Positions 1-9,094 of a DNA stretch of 38,295 nucleotides are shown here, in pieces. The position numbers and the translations under genes are program-made. How positions within the stretch are numbered: the first letter of the stretch is position 1; every line of letters begins with the position of its first letter. The notes below the pieces were generated by a model. The model did not search any database, was not told the DNA's origin, and saw only the letters and a program-made list of their open reading frames with translations. The DNA lies in NCBI GenBank assembly GCA_945874145.1, contig CAMCFN010000038.1, positions 1 to 38,295 of the forward strand, written 5' to 3'. Source of the stretch: Akkermansia muciniphila (GTDB taxonomy: Bacteria; Verrucomicrobiota; Verrucomicrobiia; Limisphaerales; SXTU01).

Positions 1-353
1 CGCACCGCGTGCTGGCCTGCCGCCATGCACCAGCGCCGCAGCGTCTCGTGATCCACCACCAGCTTGGCCTTGGCCAGCTGCTCGGCCATCAGCGTCGGAC
101 CGAAGTCCGCGGAGCGTTCCTGCCCACAGGGCCAGCACTTCCTCCCGCAGCGCGGCGGGCTTGCGCCGCGCACTGGGCTTGCCCCGCAGCCGGCGTCACC
201 GCCGGCCTGATACCGCTGCCAGATGCGCTTGCCCTGGCGGTAGCACACCCCCATCAGTTCCGCCGCCTGCACCACTGTTAGTTCCCCGTCCGTGCCGCCT
301 GCCATGATCGTCACTCGTGCCCGCTCTTTCCGGCTCATTGTCAGGGTCTCCAT
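1..353 (-). pseudogene. ISNCY-type transposase N-terminus, frame-damaged and cut by the window edge
   Basis: Reading leftwards from the ATG at 353 (or 337) gives an open frame to the window edge, beginning with a helix-turn-helix region (MSRKERARV..., LTVVQAAELMGV). It ends in the stretch SADFGPTLMAEQLAKAK and ETLRRWCMAAGQ, which matches the conserved ADFGPTLAAE...ETLRRWM..AG block of ISNCY (IS1202-like) transposases. Between them, after GGDAG, the expected residues (RGKPSARRKPAALREEVLAL) appear only in another reading frame; the original frame gives an implausible Cys/Pro-rich stretch. So two compensating indels, plus loss of a few residues, separate the good blocks. The catalytic DDE part would lie beyond the window. 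I infer an inactive or decaying insertion sequence; an intact element with an assembly error is possible. Confidence 0.65.
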
Positions 354-389
354 GTGGTTGGCGGGTTGCTTTCGCAATCCCGCCAACAG

Positions 390-422
390 GGGGACATCCT
401 TAGCAAGTTACCTTGGGGACAT
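390..422. repeat. Paired GGGGACAT motifs, possible IS terminal region
   Basis: GGGGACAT occurs at 390-397 and 415-422, 25 bp apart, just upstream of the transposase remnant (which reads away from it). Closely spaced copies of a terminal motif are common at the ends of insertion sequences, where transposase binds. I infer this is the end of the element. No flanking target duplication can be checked because the other end is outside the window. Confidence 0.35.
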
Positions 423-493
423 TCTCTTGGAGTTCCGACATTATGAATCAGCGCCTTGCCAATTCTCCGGCGAGTGTCCATTCTCGGCTCCGA

Positions 494-1390
494 ATGAACA
501 TGAAACCGACGCTTCTCGGGCTGACAGTGATGTGTTCGGCCATGACCGCCCAAGCGGATTTCTGGCATGCTCCGCCCCGGACGGTGCCCCAGCTCGAATA
601 TGAGGCCGCCGCCGCTTACACCTCCGATTCCCGGGTCTCACAGGGGCAGGCGCGCTTGGGCAATGTCGAGACGATCAGTTCACGGCTCGTAGTTGGCTGG
701 GCTGCGCGGCCTACGGATGGCTTCTCCTACCGGGTGGCGGCGGAGTATCGGCGCAATGACTTCAATGTCGGCCCCGGGGTGCCGATCCCGCAGGTGCTCG
801 GCAACGTCGGCCTGCAAGTCACCGGGAACTGGGCGCTGACCAAGGATCTTGCCCTCTGGGTCAACGCCCGGCCCGGTATTTACAGTGATTTCCGCGATTT
901 GAGCTGGGGGGACGTCAATGTCCCCTTCAATGCCGTGCTGGCTTGGGAGGCCGACGAGGATCTCCTCTGGCTCCTTGGCATCTACGTGGATCTCCGCTCG
1001 CAGTTCACGGTGCTCGGCGGTCCCGGAGTCCGCTGGCGCTTTGCGGACAACTGGACGCTCAACTTGGCGATGCCCAAGCCGCAGATCGAACTGCGGGCCA
1101 CCGACGAGCTGCTCCTCTTTGCCGGTCTGGAATGGCGACAGGTCGCCTATCGGGTGGCGCGCGACAATGGCACGCGGACGGCTGGCAACCCTGCCCTCGA
1201 CGGGCGCATGTTGGATTATCGCGAATGGCGTTTGGGCGGCGGATTTCAATACCGCTTCAGCCGCCACCTGAACCTCGGTTTCGAGGGCGGTTACGTCTTC
1301 GACCGCCGCTGGGTCTATTATCAAGCGGACACCCAGCTCAGCGACAACGGTGCGGGTTACGTGGGACTTTCCCTCAACGGGCGGTTCTGA
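494..1390 (+). CDS. Outer-membrane beta-barrel-like protein (DUF6268-like)
   Basis: A 298-residue protein with a clear Sec signal peptide (MNMKPTLLGLTVMCSAMTAQA, cleavage after AQA and before DFW). The start at 494 is chosen because it places the signal peptide at the N-terminus; an open frame runs back to 413 inside the insertion-sequence end. The mature protein consists of alternating amphipathic strands rich in Tyr, Trp and Arg, and ends in the aromatic residue Phe (SLNGRF), as outer-membrane barrels do. The overall look (reference to a measured 'GP G' region, FAGLEWRQVAYRV, YRFSRHLNLGFEGGYVF) resembles the DUF6268 family of uncharacterised outer-membrane proteins. It is followed by pelG, so a role in polysaccharide export is conceivable but unproven. 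Confidence 0.6.
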   Translation: MNMKPTLLGLTVMCSAMTAQADFWHAPPRTVPQLEYEAAAAYTSDSRVSQGQARLGNVETISSRLVVGWAARPTDGFSYRVAAEYRRNDFNVGPGVPIPQVLGNVGLQVTGNWALTKDLALWVNARPGIYSDFRDLSWGDVNVPFNAVLAWEADEDLLWLLGIYVDLRSQFTVLGGPGVRWRFADNWTLNLAMPKPQIELRATDELLLFAGLEWRQVAYRVARDNGTRTAGNPALDGRMLDYREWRLGGGFQYRFSRHLNLGFEGGYVFDRRWVYYQADTQLSDNGAGYVGLSLNGRF

Positions 1391-1492
1391 TCCGGCCCCG
1401 CACGAAATCCAAGCGGTAGCCGGTCGGCTCGCCACTTTCGGGTTCTTCGGCTTGGCAGGGTGTCTCGTCTCAGCGTCCTTTCGCCCACACAC

Positions 1493-2872
1493 ATGGCCGG
1501 CGTCGGTTTTGAACTAAACAAGCTGTTGGCCAAGCAGGGTTACACCGGGCTGCTTCAGGCCTATGGCTATGCCGCGCTCATCGGCAGCGGGCCTTGGCTG
1601 GTGTCGGTGATCTCCCTCGGCATGCTTGGAGCGGTGCTCACGGCGGTGAGCGATGCGGACAGACTGCAACCCTTCTTTGTCAGCATCTCGATGGTCTATG
1701 CGATCACGCTGGTGCTGAGCGGGCCCATCCAGATGGTGCTCACCCGGCACGCGGCCGACCACGAGTATTCCCGGCAGCCGGAGCGGATTTACCCCACGTT
1801 CGTCTTTTCGATCGCCTGGAGCATGCTCATGTTTTCTGTGGTGGGGCTGGTCATTTTTGTGGGCTGCGTGCCCGGGCCGCTGCTATTCCGGCTGGCGGCG
1901 GCGATGCTGATGACCTTCGTGGGGGGCACCTGGGTGGCGAGCATCTTCCTCACCGCCATCAAGGATTACGCGCAGGTGTTGTGGGGATTCTTCTTCGGGA
2001 GCATCGCCAGCTTCGTGGGCGCGTGGATCTGCGGGCGATGGCATGGGGTGACGGGGGCGATGGTCGGATTCACGCTGGGGCAGGGCGTGCTAGTGCTGCT
2101 GCTCTTCCGGGCCATCTACAAGGAAGTGGGGAACCAGGCCATCGGCGACCCGGATTTCCTCCGCTGTTTCCGCAAGTATTGGCAACTGGCGCTCTGCGGG
2201 CTGTTCTACAACCTCGGCATCTGGATCGACAAATTCCTCTTCTGGTGGCTGGACCCGGCCGCCGAAAAGGTGGCCGGCCTGCTGCATTCCGCGCCGGTGT
2301 ATGACCGGGTGGTCTATTTCGCCTTCCTGACGATTGTGCCGGGCATGGCGGTGTTTCTGCTCAAGCTGGAAACCGAGTTTGCGGACGCCAACCACCAGTT
2401 CTTCCAGCATGTGCTGAAGAAAGGCACGCTCGCCCAAGTCACCGAGCGCAAGCAGGCCATGATCACCGCGTTGCAGGACGGCTTCGGCCTGCTGCTCAAG
2501 GTGCAGGGGCTATTCACCGTGGTGCTCATCCTGGGGGCCGAGCGGATTCTGCCCATCATCGGCCTAGGGGCGGTGCAGGCCGGCATCTTCCAAATCGCCC
2601 TGCTCGGCACCTTCCTGCTCGTCGTGTTCATGTCGTTGTTGATGGTGCTGCACTATCTCGACAAACGCCGGGACGCGATGCTCGCCTGCGCGGTGTTCGC
2701 CGCCACCAACCTGATTGTCACCTACGGCAGCATCATGGCGGGCGAGCGGTGGTTTGGCGTGGGCTTCCTCGTGGCGGCAGGGCTGGGCAACGTGCTGGCG
2801 GGCTTCTGGGTGAACCAGCACATGCGTAATCTGGAATACGATACCTTCACGCCGCAGCCGCTGTATGGTTGA
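1493..2872 (+). CDS. pelG: PelG-like exopolysaccharide transporter
   Basis: A 459-residue polytopic membrane protein. The start at 1493 (MAGVGFELNKLL) matches the hallmark N-terminus of PelG (MAGIGFELRKLL); an upstream GTG at 1460 in the same frame is less likely. About twelve hydrophobic segments follow, with the conserved stretches YGYAALIGSGPWLVS and GLFYNLGIWIDKFLFW. PelG is a member of the MOP flippase superfamily that moves Pel-type cationic polysaccharide or its precursor across the inner membrane, working with the glycosyltransferase PelF and the PelD/PelE proteins. None of those partners lies in this window; the upstream gene is a beta-barrel protein and the downstream one is a PSCyt protein. 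Either the partners are elsewhere or this is a stand-alone relative. Confidence 0.85.
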   Translation: MAGVGFELNKLLAKQGYTGLLQAYGYAALIGSGPWLVSVISLGMLGAVLTAVSDADRLQPFFVSISMVYAITLVLSGPIQMVLTRHAADHEYSRQPERIYPTFVFSIAWSMLMFSVVGLVIFVGCVPGPLLFRLAAAMLMTFVGGTWVASIFLTAIKDYAQVLWGFFFGSIASFVGAWICGRWHGVTGAMVGFTLGQGVLVLLLFRAIYKEVGNQAIGDPDFLRCFRKYWQLALCGLFYNLGIWIDKFLFWWLDPAAEKVAGLLHSAPVYDRVVYFAFLTIVPGMAVFLLKLETEFADANHQFFQHVLKKGTLAQVTERKQAMITALQDGFGLLLKVQGLFTVVLILGAERILPIIGLGAVQAGIFQIALLGTFLLVVFMSLLMVLHYLDKRRDAMLACAVFAATNLIVTYGSIMAGERWFGVGFLVAAGLGNVLAGFWVNQHMRNLEYDTFTPQPLYG

Positions 2873-2998
2873 GGCACGCTGGGCAGCCGGCGGATGATTC
2901 CCGCCCGGGAAGATTGACAGGTGCCAGATCCGGTGTCGGTTTCAGCCATCAAAGCCTTGCGAATAAGGCCCTAAATCCACGGGTCAAACGCCGTGCTT

Positions 2999-5900
2999 AT
3001 GCCTGTGAACAGCTTTCATATCGCCGCCGCACTGACGCTTCTGAGCCTCGCGGTTGGGCCAGTCGGTGGCGCGGTTTCCAGCGCCAAGCCGGCCCCGCTG
3101 GACTTCAACCGCGACATCCGGCCCCTCATGTCGGACACGTGCTTCAAGTGCCACGGCTTCGATGACAAGGCGCGTAAGGGCAAGCTCCGGCTCGACGTGC
3201 GCGAAGAGGCTCTCAAGGCCGGCACGTCCGGCAAGCCCGCCATCGTTCCTGGCAAACCGGAAAAGTCCGAGATCATCGTGCGGCTCTTCACGAAAGACGC
3301 CGACGATCTCATGCCTCCGTCGGCCGCCCACAAGGAGATCACGCCTGCGCAGAAGGAGCTGTTCCGCCGCTGGGTGGCTGAAGGCGCGAAGTATGCGGGG
3401 CACTGGGCGTTTGAGCCGGCGGTGCCACCCGCTGTCCCCAAAATCGCCAATCGCCCGTCACCAGCCGCCAATTCCATTGATGCCTTCCTCGCTGCGAAGC
3501 TCGAAGCCGAGAAGCTCAATTTCCAGCCCGAAGCCTCGCGCGAAGTTCTCCTGCGCCGCGTCACCCTCGCGCTCACCGGCCTGCCGCCCAAGCCCGCTGA
3601 GGTGGACGCCTTCCTCGCCGACAAGTCGCCACGCGCCTATGAGAACGTGGTGGACCGCTTGCTCGCCTCCCCGCACTACGGCGAGCGGCTTGCGGTCCCC
3701 TGGCTCGATCTCGCCCGCCACTCGGACTCCGCCGGCTATCACAACGATTCCCTGCGCGAGACCTGGCTCTGGCGCGACTGGGTCGTGCGCGCCTTCAACG
3801 ACAACAAGCCCTTCAACCGCTTCACCATCGAGCAGCTCGCGGGCGACCTCCTCCCCAATGCCACGGTGGACCAGAAGGTTGCCAGCGGCTTCATGCGCAA
3901 TGTGATGACCTCCGACGAAGGCGGCATCATTGACGCCGAGTATCTCAACATCTACCTCGTGGACCGCGTGAGCACGCTGGGCACGACGTGGTTCGGCATG
4001 AGCATCGCCTGCGCGCAGTGCCACGACCACAAATACGACCCCGTCACCGCGCGCGATTTTTACAGTCTCTACGCCTTCTTCCACAACGTCCCGGAGAAGG
4101 GCAAGGACGGCACCCGCACGCTCAACCCCGAGCCCCGCATGGCCGTGCCCTCGGCGGAGCAGGAGAAGGAATCGGCGAAGATTGCCGTGCAAATCACCTC
4201 CGCCGACCAGCAGGTGAAAGAGCTCGAAGGCAAGCTCGATGCCGCGCAGGCTGCCTGGGAGACCAAGGTCACCACCGACCCTAATGCACGCCAAGTCGCA
4301 GGCCCTTATGACCACTTCCCGCTCAACACCAACGCGCACGGCGTGACCCACGACGGCAAGGAAATCGAGGCCGAGTTGAAGGGCGAGACCGGTTTCGCTG
4401 ATGGTGTGGAGGGCAACGCGCTGCTCCTCAACGGCAAGGGCCACGCCGACCTCGGCGCGCGCTATGATTTCGACAAGGGCGACAAGTTCAGCGCCGGCCT
4501 GTGGGTGCGCGTGAACGGCAAGACCACCGGCGCGCCGCTGGGCAAAATGGAGAACGCGCCGAGCTACCGAGGCTGGGACATCGAGTTCGCCGCCGGGAAA
4601 GCGAGCGTTCACCTCATTCACAAGTGGCCCGAGGAAGTCATCCACGTGCAGACCGAGAAGGAATTGGCCGCCGACACCTTCCAGCACCTCGCGTTCACCT
4701 ACGACGGCTCGGGCAAGGCGGCGGGCCTGAAACTCTTCCTCAACGGCCAACCCGTCGCCAGCAAGGTGCTCAAGGACAAACTCCCCGGCACCATCAAGAC
4801 CACCGCGCCCTTCGCCATCGGGCGGCGTGGTGGTGGCGGCTCGCCCTTCACGGGCCGCGTGGATGAACTACACATTCTCCCCCGCGCGTTAACAGAAAAG
4901 GAAGTCGCCACGCTCGCAGGCGGACCGACCATCGCACTCGCCACCATCGAGAAAGCCAAGCGCACGAAGGAACAGTCCGACAAGCTTCGGAAGTTTTTCC
5001 GCGAGTCGCAGGCGACCGATTACCTCGCGGCGAAGAAGTACGCCGAGGACGCGCGCAAGGCCAAGACGGACTTCGACAAGCTCATCCCGAGCGTGATGGT
5101 CATGGCCGAGATGGAGAAGCCGCGCGACACGTTCATCAAGGTGCGCGGTGCGTATGACAAGAACGGCGACAAGGTCGAGGCCGCGTTCCCCGCGTTTCTG
5201 CCCAAGCCCGCGACTACCTCGACCAACCGCCTCACGCGCCTCGACCTCGCGCAGTGGCTCGCCTCGCCGCAGCACCCGCTCACCGCGCGGGTGGCCGTGA
5301 ACCGTTTCTGGGCGATGATGTTCGGCACCGGCCTCGTGAAGACGGTGAACGACTTCGGCTCGCAGGGCGAATGGCCGAGCCATCCCGAGCTGCTGAACTG
5401 GCTCGCCGCCGACTTCGCGCGCGACTGGGATGTGAAGCGCGTGCTGAAGCAAATGGTGATGAGCCAAGCCTTCCGCCAGAGCGCCGCGGTCACGCCTGCG
5501 TTACTCGCGAAGGACACGGAGAACCGCCTCCTCGCCCGTGGCCCGCGGAGCCGACTGGATGCTGAGTTCGTCCGCGACAACGCCCTCGCCATCTCGGGCT
5601 TGCTGAACACCAAGCTCGGTGGCAAGCCGGTCTTCCCGTATCAGCCGCCCGGCATCTGGGAAGTGAACGAAATGGCCGGTGGCGGTTGGAAGCACCAGCG
5701 CGACGACAGCCAATACCGCCGCGCCCTCTACATCTATCACCGCCGCAGCACGCCCTACCCGAGCCTGCTGACCTTCGACGCGCCGAACCGCGAGGTCTGC
5801 GCCGCCGGTCGCCCCCGCACTAGCACGCCCCTCCAGTCGCTCGTGCTCATGAACGACCCCGTCTATGTCGAGGCCGCCCGCGCCTTCGCCGTCCGCATCC

Positions 5901-6169
5901 AGAAGGAAGGCGGAGCCGATGACGCCGCGAAGCTGAATTATGCTTGGCGTCTCGCCCTCGCGCGGAACCCCAGCTCCGTCGAGCGCGCCATCATGGAGAA
6001 GACCCTCGCCAAGCAACGCGAACTCTTCACCGCCGAGAAGCCCGCCGCCGAATCCCTCCTGAAAGTCGGCGACTTCAAAAACCCCGACGGCGCGAACCCC
6101 ACCGAACTCGCCGCCTGGACCGCCGTGGCGAACGTCATCCTCAACTTGAACGAAACCATCAGCCAATAA
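2999..6169 (+). CDS. PSCyt1-PSCyt2-LamG-PSD1 secreted cytochrome-like protein
   Basis: A 1056-residue protein with a signal peptide (cleavage near residue 25). Residues about 35-130 are a PSCyt1 planctomycete cytochrome c domain with a CFKCH haem-binding motif at 48-52. Residues about 155-365 are PSCyt2/DUF1549 with a second CxxCH, CAQCHDHKYDP, at 338-342. Residues about 437-640 form a concanavalin-like LamG/laminin domain. Residues about 770-1035 are PSD1/DUF1553 (NRFWAMMFGTGLV, GRPRTSTPLQSLVLMND). Such proteins are abundant in Planctomycetes and Verrucomicrobia and are usually followed by a DUF1501 gene, as here (4 bp after the stop). A role in periplasmic or surface polysaccharide use has been proposed for the group but is not established. 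ATG at 2999 is preferred over the GTG at 2993. A TTGACA hexamer at 2914-2919 lies upstream without a convincing -10. Confidence 0.92.
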   Translation: MPVNSFHIAAALTLLSLAVGPVGGAVSSAKPAPLDFNRDIRPLMSDTCFKCHGFDDKARKGKLRLDVREEALKAGTSGKPAIVPGKPEKSEIIVRLFTKDADDLMPPSAAHKEITPAQKELFRRWVAEGAKYAGHWAFEPAVPPAVPKIANRPSPAANSIDAFLAAKLEAEKLNFQPEASREVLLRRVTLALTGLPPKPAEVDAFLADKSPRAYENVVDRLLASPHYGERLAVPWLDLARHSDSAGYHNDSLRETWLWRDWVVRAFNDNKPFNRFTIEQLAGDLLPNATVDQKVASGFMRNVMTSDEGGIIDAEYLNIYLVDRVSTLGTTWFGMSIACAQCHDHKYDPVTARDFYSLYAFFHNVPEKGKDGTRTLNPEPRMAVPSAEQEKESAKIAVQITSADQQVKELEGKLDAAQAAWETKVTTDPNARQVAGPYDHFPLNTNAHGVTHDGKEIEAELKGETGFADGVEGNALLLNGKGHADLGARYDFDKGDKFSAGLWVRVNGKTTGAPLGKMENAPSYRGWDIEFAAGKASVHLIHKWPEEVIHVQTEKELAADTFQHLAFTYDGSGKAAGLKLFLNGQPVASKVLKDKLPGTIKTTAPFAIGRRGGGGSPFTGRVDELHILPRALTEKEVATLAGGPTIALATIEKAKRTKEQSDKLRKFFRESQATDYLAAKKYAEDARKAKTDFDKLIPSVMVMAEMEKPRDTFIKVRGAYDKNGDKVEAAFPAFLPKPATTSTNRLTRLDLAQWLASPQHPLTARVAVNRFWAMMFGTGLVKTVNDFGSQGEWPSHPELLNWLAADFARDWDVKRVLKQMVMSQAFRQSAAVTPALLAKDTENRLLARGPRSRLDAEFVRDNALAISGLLNTKLGGKPVFPYQPPGIWEVNEMAGGGWKHQRDDSQYRRALYIYHRRSTPYPSLLTFDAPNREVCAAGRPRTSTPLQSLVLMNDPVYVEAARAFAVRIQKEGGADDAAKLNYAWRLALARNPSSVERAIMEKTLAKQRELFTAEKPAAESLLKVGDFKNPDGANPTELAAWTAVANVILNLNETISQ

Positions 6170-6173
6170 CCCC

Positions 6174-7616
6174 ATGAACTCGTTCACCGAAAAATTCCTC
6201 ACACGCCGTGCGTTCCTCCAGCGCAACTCCACCGGACTCGGCGCGCTCGCGCTCGCCTCGTTGCTGAAGCCCTCCGCCTTCGCGGCCATCCCCGGCAACG
6301 GCCCCGCCGTGCCCGGTTTGCTCAAGCGCCTGCACCATGAGCCCAAGGCCAAGCGCGTCATCTACCTCTTCATGTCCGGCGCGCCGTCACACCTCGACCT
6401 CTACGACCCCAAGCCCAAGCTCGTCGAGATGACCGGCAAGGACTTGCCCGACTCCATCCGCCAGGGCCAGCGCATCACCGGCATGACCAGCGGGCAGAAG
6501 AATCTTTTCTGCGTCGGCTCGCCCTTCAAGTTCACCAAGCACGGCCAGAGCGGCACGGAGTTCAGCGAGGTCATTCCGAACATCGCCAGCATCGCGGATG
6601 AGATGACCTGCATCCGCTCGGTGTTCACCGAGGCCATCAACCACGATCCTGCTGTCACGTTCTTCGGCACCGGCCACCAGCAGCCGGGCCGCCCCACGAT
6701 GGGTGCGTGGGCCAGCTACGGCTTGGGCAGCGAAAACTCCGACCTCCCGGGCTACATCTGCATGCAATCCGGCGGCGGCGGCCAGCCGTTGCAATCCCGC
6801 TACTGGGGCTCGGGGTTCCTGCCCGCGCAGCATGGTGCGGTCACCTTCCGCGCGGCGGGCGACGCGGTGCTCTACTTATCGAATCCCCCCGGCCTCAGTT
6901 CCACCGCCCGCCGCTCGACGATTGACGCGATGAACGAGCTGAACCGCCTCCAACTCGGCGCGCTCGGCGATCCCGCCATCGCCGCGCAAATTGAGAACTA
7001 CGAGCTGGCCTTCCGCATGCAGACCAGCGTGCCGGAGCTGATGGACCTCTCACAGGAGCCGGATTCCACCTTCGAGCTTTACGGCGCGAAGAAGGGCGCG
7101 CCGAGCTTCGCCGCCAACTGCATCATCGCCCGCCGCCTCGCCGAGCGCGGCGCGCGTTTCATCCAGTTGAACCACCGCGACTGGGACCATCACGGCGGGC
7201 TGCCCAAAGCCATGCCCAACAAGGCGAAGGAAGTGGATCAGGGCGCGGCCGCGCTGGTGAAAGACCTGAAGCAACGCGGCCTGCTCAAGGACACCATCGT
7301 CATCTGGGGCGGCGAGTTCGGACGGACCGCCTACAGCCAGGGCGAGATCAAGCCGGAGAGTTTTGGGCGTGACCATCATCCGCGCTGTTTCTCCATCTGG
7401 GCGGCGGGCGGCGGCTTCAAGGCGGGCGCGGTCCACGGTGCGACCGACGACTTCGGCTACAACATCACACGCGACCCGGTCAGCGTGCATGACTTCCACG
7501 CGACGCTGTTGCACCTCCTCGGTGTGGACCATCTCAAGCTCACCCATCGCCACGAGGGGCGCGACTACCGCCTCACGGACATCCATGGCGAACTGGTGAA
7601 GGGAATACTTGCCTGA
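6174..7616 (+). CDS. DUF1501 family protein, Tat-exported
   Basis: A 480-residue protein of the DUF1501 family, which has an alkaline-phosphatase/sulfatase-like fold. The N-terminus carries a twin-arginine motif (TRRAFLQ) followed by a hydrophobic stretch ending near SAFA, so export by the Tat route is predicted. Conserved family blocks are visible: YLFMSGAPSHLDLYDPKPK near residue 65, SHLD as probable metal-ligand region, RGARFIQLNHRDWDHHGG, VIWGGEFGRTAYSQG and GRDHHPRCFSIWAAGGG. It starts 4 bp after the PSCyt stop, so the two are almost certainly one transcript, as usual for this pair. The biochemical substrate is unknown for the family. A hairpin (7622-7651) follows the stop. Confidence 0.9.
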   Translation: MNSFTEKFLTRRAFLQRNSTGLGALALASLLKPSAFAAIPGNGPAVPGLLKRLHHEPKAKRVIYLFMSGAPSHLDLYDPKPKLVEMTGKDLPDSIRQGQRITGMTSGQKNLFCVGSPFKFTKHGQSGTEFSEVIPNIASIADEMTCIRSVFTEAINHDPAVTFFGTGHQQPGRPTMGAWASYGLGSENSDLPGYICMQSGGGGQPLQSRYWGSGFLPAQHGAVTFRAAGDAVLYLSNPPGLSSTARRSTIDAMNELNRLQLGALGDPAIAAQIENYELAFRMQTSVPELMDLSQEPDSTFELYGAKKGAPSFAANCIIARRLAERGARFIQLNHRDWDHHGGLPKAMPNKAKEVDQGAAALVKDLKQRGLLKDTIVIWGGEFGRTAYSQGEIKPESFGRDHHPRCFSIWAAGGGFKAGAVHGATDDFGYNITRDPVSVHDFHATLLHLLGVDHLKLTHRHEGRDYRLTDIHGELVKGILA

Positions 7617-7621
7617 TGCGC

Positions 7622-7651
7622 CGGAGCGCCGCCTCGGAGACAGGCGCTCCG
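7622..7651. repeat. Perfect 9-bp stem palindrome between the two DUF1501 genes
   Basis: CGGAGCGCC (7622-7630) pairs exactly with GGCGCTCCG (7643-7651) around a 12-nt loop. It begins 6 bases after the first DUF1501 stop. A run of five T residues occurs only 25 bases further on (7676-7680), so it is not a classic intrinsic terminator. Palindromes of the form GGAGCGCC...GGCGCTCC are a style of intergenic repeat I associate with verrucomicrobial genomes. It could attenuate transcription into the second DUF1501 gene. Confidence 0.6.
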
Positions 7652-7717
7652 AAACCCCAAGCGTGCCAGAATACCTTTTTCCGCCCCATCGTCTGACTCC
7701 CCAACTTTACTGCCGCC

Positions 7718-9094
7718 ATGCTCAACTTCTTCGGCCAACGAATCGCTGGTAACACTCACTGCGATGGAATCGCACGACGGGAATTTCTCAAGATCGGCGG
7801 CATGGCAGCCGGAGGGCTGTCGCTCGCGCAGTTGCTGAAGTTGGAGGCACAGGCTGGCACGGGTCGGTCGCACAAGGCTGTCATCAACATCTATCTCCCC
7901 GGCGGGCCGTCGCACATTGACATGTTCGACCTCAAGCCCAACTCCCCGCGCGAGATTCGCGGCGAGTTCCGGCCCATCGCCACGAATGTCCCCGGCATGG
8001 AGATCTGCGAGTTATTCCCGCGTCTGGCCAAGATGGGCGACCAGTTCGCGCTCATCCGCTCGCTCGCTGACTCCGACGGTGCCCACGATTGCTACCAGTG
8101 CATGACCGGCCGCACGCAGAAGGAAAAGCGCACTGCCCCGGCCGGTGGCTGGCCGAGCTTTGGTGCCAGCGTCTCGAAGGTGCAAGGCTCCGCGGCTGGC
8201 ACGCCTGCGCACCTTTCCATCATGTATCCCACCGGCAACCGCACTTGGGGCGAGCCGGGCGAAGGCGGTTTCCTCGGCCATGCGCATTCCCCGATGCAGC
8301 TCGTCGCGAAGGATCCGAACAGCCGCGTGCAGAACCTGACCTTGCAGGGCATTACTCTCGACCGGTTGCAAGACCGCGAGCGGCTGCGGGCATCAGTGGA
8401 CCAGTTCCGCCGCGATGCCGACGCCGCCGGCCAGATGGATGGTCTCGACAGCTACAACCAGCAGGCGCTGGGCATCCTCTCTGATTCCAAGCTTACCGCC
8501 GCGCTGGATCTGTCCAAAGAACACCCCAAGGTGGCCGAGCGTTACGGGGTGAATGACGATCGCTATCAGCGCGATGGCGCGCCGCGCATGATCCGCAACT
8601 TCCTTGTCGCCCGGCGGCTCGTGGAGGCGGGAGCGCGCGTGGTCTCGCTCAACTACAGCCGCTGGGACTGGCACGGCGGCGACGGCATGAACTTCCCCAG
8701 CTCGCGCGAGGAGTTCCCGCTGCTGGATCAAGGCCTCTCCGCGCTGCTCACGGACTTGAAGGAGCGCGGGCTGGATCGTGATGTGGCCGTGGTGATGTGG
8801 GGCGAGTTTGGGCGGACGCCCAAGATCAACAACATGAACAGCCGCGACCACTGGCCGCGCGCGAACTTCGCGCTCGTCGCTGGCGGCGGCATGAAGACCG
8901 GCCAAGTCATCGGGTCCACGGACCGCAACGGCGCGGATGTGGCCGACCGGCCGGTGAAGTTCCAGGAAGTCTTTGCCACCCTCTACCACTGCCTCGGCAT
9001 TGACGTGAGCACAGCCACCGTGACCGACACTCAGGGCCGTCCACAATACCTGGTCGATTCCGGCATCACGCCGCTGCGTGAGCTGGTGGGCTGA
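7718..9094 (+). CDS. DUF1501 family protein, second copy
   Basis: A 458-residue protein of the same family as the preceding gene but clearly diverged. The twin-arginine motif (ARREFLKIGG) lies at about residue 24, and the hydrophobic segment ends near QAGTG. Conserved blocks include INIYLPGGPSHIDMFDLKP, GARVVSLNYSRWDWHGG, VVMWGEFGRTPKINN and SRDHWPRANFALVAGGG. The C-terminus holds the family signature around VATLYHCLGID. It lies 101 bp after the first DUF1501 gene, separated by a hairpin. A three-gene group of PSCyt plus two DUF1501 proteins suggests a shared exported process, but the paired arrangement with one PSCyt is the norm, so the extra member may have lost its own partner. Confidence 0.9.
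   Translation: MLNFFGQRIAGNTHCDGIARREFLKIGGMAAGGLSLAQLLKLEAQAGTGRSHKAVINIYLPGGPSHIDMFDLKPNSPREIRGEFRPIATNVPGMEICELFPRLAKMGDQFALIRSLADSDGAHDCYQCMTGRTQKEKRTAPAGGWPSFGASVSKVQGSAAGTPAHLSIMYPTGNRTWGEPGEGGFLGHAHSPMQLVAKDPNSRVQNLTLQGITLDRLQDRERLRASVDQFRRDADAAGQMDGLDSYNQQALGILSDSKLTAALDLSKEHPKVAERYGVNDDRYQRDGAPRMIRNFLVARRLVEAGARVVSLNYSRWDWHGGDGMNFPSSREEFPLLDQGLSALLTDLKERGLDRDVAVVMWGEFGRTPKINNMNSRDHWPRANFALVAGGGMKTGQVIGSTDRNGADVADRPVKFQEVFATLYHCLGIDVSTATVTDTQGRPQYLVDSGITPLRELVG

Noticed and set aside
3458..4750. Long antisense open frame (430 codons) inside the PSCyt gene
   Set aside because: Lies entirely opposite a well-supported gene with recognised domains; long antisense frames are expected at this GC content.
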